NCBI GenBank assembly: GCA_964017195.1
Contig: OZ024890.1
Coordinates: forward strand, 54,439,341-54,503,340
DNA from: Siderastrea radians
Taxonomy: Eukaryota; Cnidaria; Anthozoa; Scleractinia; Rhizangiidae
Length of the DNA stretch: 64,000 bases
Direction: 5' to 3'
Shown here piece after piece: positions 59,482-64,000 of this stretch (the first letter of the stretch is position 1; each line of letters opens with the position of its first letter). Below the pieces are notes generated by a model that had not been told where the DNA came from, searched no databases, and worked only from the letters and a program-made list of their open reading frames with translations. The position numbers and the translations under genes were made by a program.

Positions 59482-62104
59482 ATGGCTACATTAGAAAGAA
59501 CTCTTCGTCTACTAGACGCTCTAGGCCTCTTCATCGTCACTCGCTTTCCGTTTATCGAACTATTTATGCTTCTTATGGCCACCGGAGAACAAGCCGAAAA
59601 AACGCCGTTCGGCAAGATCACAAGCTTCAAGGATACATTGAAGCGAGAGTACATTCTGGTGTATACGAATGCTGTAATATTCTTTATCTGTGGAACGGGG
59701 ATGACCTTGGATTTCAAGAGAAGGAAATGTGGCTTCGCTGCGGCTCTTCATGCAATATTTTACACTATACTGACTATTTACCAACGACAGCGTTATTCAG
59801 AATACTTTATAGTAAGTAAAATGCTTTGATAACATTTGTGGACCATCAAAACTTCTTTTTTTTCTGTGTTTTGCCCGTTACAAATTTCTTTGTAACATAG
59901 CAGCATTATTTGTTTTTATAATCCAACTCATATGATTTTTCAAAGAAAAATCGAACAGGCAATTGTTCCTCTGACAAAAAGACTGACATACTAAAATGCA
60001 TAATTAATTTGAAGTCACACTTTTATTTAGGGTGGGGTACGCGGGGGTGCCTCCCGACCCCCTTTCCATCTACAAATAAGGCAATGTCTGAAATACAGAA
60101 ATATCCCATCAAAAAACCCTTAGGCTAATAAAATTATGTAAGTTCATACTTCATAAGGGCTTTTGGGTGGGCTCAAAAATGGCGATTGGGATGGAGGGAG
60201 GGGCTTATAGCAGGATAAGAAACAAGGCAATGTTAAGTTTACATTTTAAGATAAGTTTTTTTAATGACTAGTCTTTTGAGCTTAAGATAGAAATATTCGA
60301 GAATTTCAGTCATAGAACCAAAAAATCTTGGTTTATATTAGCCTGGGGATAACACAACTTTGTAAGGGGTTTTGGGTGGATTTATAAATTAAATAAATTT
60401 GGGGGACATCTATCTGGGAACCTAGCAAGATGGTTAAGTTTTTGTCATGTATTTGCATTTGCCAGGCTTGCTTGGCTAACTAGGCCAACACCTTGGTGGC
60501 TAAACTTCATATCAGAGCAAGATGGTCCACCAGTAAATCAATTTCTCTTCTCCTTCTTTCATGTTATGTACCGGTCAAATTGAAGCTTCAACATCCCCCC
60601 CCCCCCCCCCGGGCATACCCCGGGCATTTGACTGTGATTCGTGCCTGGGGAGGGTGGAATTTGAACGTTGCCATGAAAGGGTGGGGAATTTGAACCGAAT
60701 TTATCTCTTGTTCTGGTGTCATACGCCCATGATTTTTTTTTTTCGGTTTTTGCAGGGTTTGACGGATTTCCAAGATAGAATTTCGCCTTTGTTAGTGAAT
60801 TACTCTTTCAAAAGGGTCTTTAAAAGACTTTGAAGGTGTCATTACGGCATATCTCGCTCTGAAAAGCGTGAACAGTGTTTGATTGAAGACGAAATTCGTC
60901 TTTGAGGAAAGGTATTTCAGTACTAATTGGTGGGGCATTTGAGCAGCCTTTTTGCGTCGAGGGGAGGGAATTTGAACAAGCCAATCTTCAAAAGTTCAAA
61001 TGCCCGGGGGGGGGGGGATGTTGAAGCTTCAATTTGACTGGTACGTTATGAGCACTTCCTCTGTACTAGGTTTATCCTTTCTATACAACTTGTAAAGGTG
61101 AAGCAGACCAAAATAATATAGAAACAAACAACAAAAAGTAACAACTCGCTCGAACAACTAAAGTAATATCAACTAAATTAAAATGCATTCTTCTTGTTGA
61201 AGCCATTTTTTAACTGACACAGCCCTTAAGACAGACACCCTCTAAGACAGAGTATTGTAGCTGTTCTGAAATGTGTTCCCTGAAGGGTAAATACAAGAGA
61301 AAGTGTCTGTGATTTAAGTTTTAAATTCATTTATTAATGGGTGGGTGGCATGGCCAGATAGGTAGGGTACTGGGCTTACAGTTCATAATCTGGAGGTCCT
61401 GGTTCAAGTCTTCCTCTCTGACTACTTGGATTTCTTTACCAATAGTCCCAAGTTCAAATCGTCAGCCATGCTTGTAAATAGACAACTGGTAAGCCTCCCA
61501 CCAGTTGGAGTATTTAAAGTGTTTATGTTGCATTTGTCATGTGACTTTCTCTCATTTACAGTGTCCCCAGTTAGCACTGCCATGCTTAAAAGTAAGTTGT
61601 ATTCACTCAAAGTACGTTATATTCATTTGTCACCTACAGGTGAGGGTAGCTGCAAGAACTGCAGCAGTTTGTGCTGGCTACCTGCTTGTTGCTGGTGGAC
61701 TCACAGATAGTCAAAAAGGTACCACAAAGGTGATCAAAGCCCTGCAAACTGCTCGGCAAATGCTTGCATTCTATCTCTTCTGTAATGCGTATATGCTGTG
61801 GGCTAGCGAAGAGGATCGCCTGGCACATATCAAGAACATCCCTGGTGGACTGATAATGTTGGTTGTAGTGGTCGTGCTTTATGTCATTCCTGGACTTTGC
61901 ATTTATGGTGGGTACGAAGCTGGTTACTTTGGGCGCATTGTTGCTTGGCTGTTGGTAGTCATCTCAGTTTTAGTGGATTTTAATACCAAGTATTGGCTCA
62001 GAAGTTCTAGTCACGTGGAATTTTGGTATCAAATCCAGCATGCTGCCAGGAATATCTCTGTGGTTGGGTCACTGCTTCTTTTAGCAAGAATTAGACATTG
62101 GTAA
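59482..62104 (+). CDS. TMEM101: TMEM101-like multi-pass membrane protein (2 exons)
   Basis: Exons 59482-59811 and 61640-62104 join in phase 0 (ATA|gtaagt; acag|GTG) into 264 residues, close to the 257 I recall for human TMEM101. About eight hydrophobic segments are visible (e.g. LGLFIVTRFPFIELFMLLMA, AAALHAIFYTILTIY, LIMLVVVVVLYVIPGLCIYG, IVAWLLVVISVLVDF). Family landmarks are the tract ASEEDRLAHIKNIPGG, corresponding to SKEDRLAYLNHLPGG, and VEFWYQIQ. A conserved membrane protein of uncertain function, reported to affect NF-kB signalling. The intron contains the MITE at 60568 and a SINE at 61339. Confidence 0.85.
60568..61044. repeat. MITE-like inverted-repeat element, copy 2
   Basis: About 477 bp. 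Ends GTACCGGTCAAATTGAAGC and the reverse complement of GTACCAGTCAAATTGAAGC, flanked by GTTAT on both sides (60563-60567, 61045-61049). Homologous over its whole length to 8445-8927. C-run at 60594-60609 and G-run at 61006-61017 sit just inside the ends. Confidence 0.75.
61339..61590 (+). mobile_element. tRNA-derived SINE, plus orientation
   Basis: Head with GGCATGGCCAGATAGGTAGGG (split A-box region) and B-box GGTTCAAGTC; body shares CTTCCTCTCTGA, ACTTGGATTT and GTGTCCCCAGTTAGCACTGCC with the minus-strand copy at 14984-15283. Ends just before TMEM101 exon 2. Confidence 0.65.
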
Positions 62105-62372
62105 AAGGACCCAACAGACATCCATCTCAGGACTGCCATGAAATTTTGACCTGCACTGAACTGTACACTTTTAACAAACTGAACCTGAAACAGTCAAGAT
62201 CACTTCTAACATCAAGACACCATCAAGAGGACTCAGCTGTAATAGAAGGTCTCACATGCAAGTGGGTGCCACACCAAGCTGAATGGAATCATGTCACAAA
62301 ATGACAGTTCTGTATTTGTGTTACTCACTGAGATGCCCCACAAAGTCAAACTCTAAGATAGACCTGATTTAA

Positions 62373-62576
62373 CCCTTTAAGCCCTGATATCGAAATACAT
62401 ATTCTCCTTACTGTTCTCCATACATTTCTAAGGAAACTAGTAAGGAGAATTTGTCTAAAAATCAAGACATCTTATCCTTGGTGATCACTTCCTTTGTTCT
62501 CATCACTTGATTGTTTGAACAAGTTGTGATGAAGTAAAGAGAAATTTCATTTTCATCACTGTCAGGGCTGAGAGGG
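62373..62576. mobile_element. piggyBac-like MITE with TTAA target sites
   Basis: 204 bp between TTAA at 62369-62372 and 62577-62580, with ends CCCTTTAAGCCCTGA and TCAGGGCTGAGAGGG as imperfect inverted repeats. TTAA targeting and CCC termini fit piggyBac-type elements. No transposase. Confidence 0.7.
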
Positions 62577-62580
62577 TTAA

Positions 62581-64000
62581 GGTTAAATTCAGGTTAAATA
62601 AATAAAATAAATAAATACTGGGTTGCAAAATGTATTAGAACTTGGATTATCCTCAGACTACAAAAGCCACAACGGTACAGTCTGACAAATACGGTGTTTT
62701 ACTTGTTCAAACATTGGGTAGAATAGGCTTAGACCACAGTTTTTTCAAACCATTTCTAAAGTTGGTCCTTCACGTTTCGAGGTTACTTATGCTCTTGCAA
62801 TAAACTATCTGTGGGGTTACATAACCACCCACAAATAGCAAAATTAGTGCTAATCAATATGGGTGGCAGTCAAAAGAAATAAGTATAGTACCATTACTTG
62901 AGTGAACTTCAATACATTTGCAAAAATGTCTTAATTTTTTCCTCATTATAACCCCCCTTATAAGAAGAAATAAGATTATGGTATGAGCAGTGACAGATGT
63001 TAACGCCGCGGGTGAGAGACTAGATCATCAGTATTCATTTATTTAAAGCGTATGCACGAAGTGCGACGAATGATAGCGACATTGCGCGAAATATTCATGA
63101 GTAAGCTCTGCAGTATAAAATCTTTGGTTTATGCATCAATGATTGCTCGTGCGTTTAATCGGGTGGCAGGAAATATTGTGCATTTTAAGTATTGTTAAAT
63201 AAAAATTTTCATAATAACAATAATAAATGCGTTCAGCGCTCGCTTGTTGTATCTGTACCGTTCTTTTTATTCTTTATCTATTAGTTGAAACGTTAATTGC
63301 GACTTTTTAGAATTTTTCCAGCAAAACAAAACGAATATAAAATACTGTTTCTATCTCTATCTCGAATATTTATCAACATCACCAATTTTGTGTCCAATAT
63401 TTATCAACATCTGGGTTTTTCGTAAGTGGAGCTCCGTGAAGTTTTTTCTGTGTATATATACACTGCTCCACAGACTGGAAAATAATAAAAGAGTTCGATT
63501 TCGTCGTTCTTTTTGGTTTTAGTGTTTAATTCTACGTTTAAAATCCGCTTTGAAAATTTCGATAGTAAAATTCTCTTTCTATTTTGTGTGTGGAATAAAT
63601 ATTAATTGGGTTCAGCACCAATGCTTTTTTCTTTCGTTTCTTTTCGACGGAAAGCACACGATTTTTTTAGACTGCATGCAACCTATTGTTTGTTTCTGGA
63701 GTGTTAACAATAGCTTCTTATTTTTTATATCCATAATTTGCATAATAAAATATTCTTGGCTTAAACACTCGTGTTTCTTCGATAAGCCTTCGGAAGCCCT
63801 AAAACCACCAATTTTGTGTCCAAGAATACCGCCTGGATATAAAATTTTTCTGAACTGACACAGCAGACAGGGAATAAGTCTGTTGTAGGTTCTCACAACA
63901 GAAGCACTTTTTTAAAACAGGCTTTTTAACAGAAGTTTTAAGTCTTCAAATTAAAACAAGGACGATTTTACTAATTTAAAGGCTTATAACTTTCAGTGGA
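62581..64000. other. Right end of window, no gene seen
   Basis: AT-rich DNA downstream of TMEM101 with a candidate poly(A) region (AATAAATAAAATAAATAAAT near 62596). The ORFs here are short and show no domain. A block near 63361-63412 repeats CAACATC-with-TTTATCAACATC. Confidence 0.4.

Noticed and set aside
63550..63858. 102-aa ORF at the right end
   Set aside because: Low-complexity Phe/Ile-rich translation of AT-rich DNA with no promoter or domain.

Overview
The window reads as the nuclear genome of a cnidarian, most likely an anthozoan and probably a stony coral. The host genes are intron-rich with canonical GT/AG splice sites, the intergenic DNA is AT-rich, and the introns hold tRNA-derived SINEs, a CR1/L2-type LINE fragment and MITEs. 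A tandem repeat near 49 kb is of a kind I recall from coral genomes. The species assignment is inference.

Layout. (1) About 0.26-10.8 kb, minus strand: twelve 5' exons of a USP39/Sad1 homologue, whose 3' end lies beyond base 1. (2) About 11.7-15.8 kb and 38.3-48.9 kb: a tandemly amplified host locus. Each unit has an ~82-bp minisatellite array, a TATA-like box and a small orphan gene. Six gene copies are visible; two are full length and four are broken. (3) 15,770-38,280: a complete 22.5-kb Maverick/Polinton-type endogenous virus or transposon inserted in one of those minisatellites. It has 292-bp terminal inverted repeats starting with AG and a 6-bp target duplication (ACTCAT). (4) About 50.2-55.7 kb, minus: FANK1-like gene (fibronectin III plus ankyrin repeats). 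(5) 59.5-62.1 kb, plus: two-exon TMEM101-like gene.

The Polinton appears undamaged. It carries a protein-primed-type family B DNA polymerase, a chromodomain integrase, a double-jelly-roll major capsid protein, three paralogous candidate minor capsid proteins, an adenain-like protease, an A32/FtsK-like packaging ATPase, several small Arg-rich core-type proteins, and a parvovirus-type phospholipase A2 domain protein. The structural genes lie on the plus strand from about 22.7 to 32.0 kb. Several small TATA promoters share a downstream GACGAG motif. The ends hold divergently transcribed, probably regulatory or host-interaction genes: a duplicated RING-like protein, an Arg-rich orphan, a SLOG-domain protein, a GRF zinc-finger protein and a charged-repeat protein.

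The most unusual content is this. A circularly permuted SLOG-type nucleotide-binding protein is encoded in the same element as a two-TM protein resembling SLATT effectors; SLOG and SLATT are paired in bacterial conflict systems. A compact tRNA-like gene with A box, B box and T7 terminator sits between protease and ATPase, recalling adenoviral VA RNA genes. Five RQRGG/KQRGG sites recur in four basic proteins and may be maturation sites for the viral protease. The same G/C-rich palindromic element occurs in both divergent promoter regions.

All calls come from reading the sequence and remembered family features; no searches were run.
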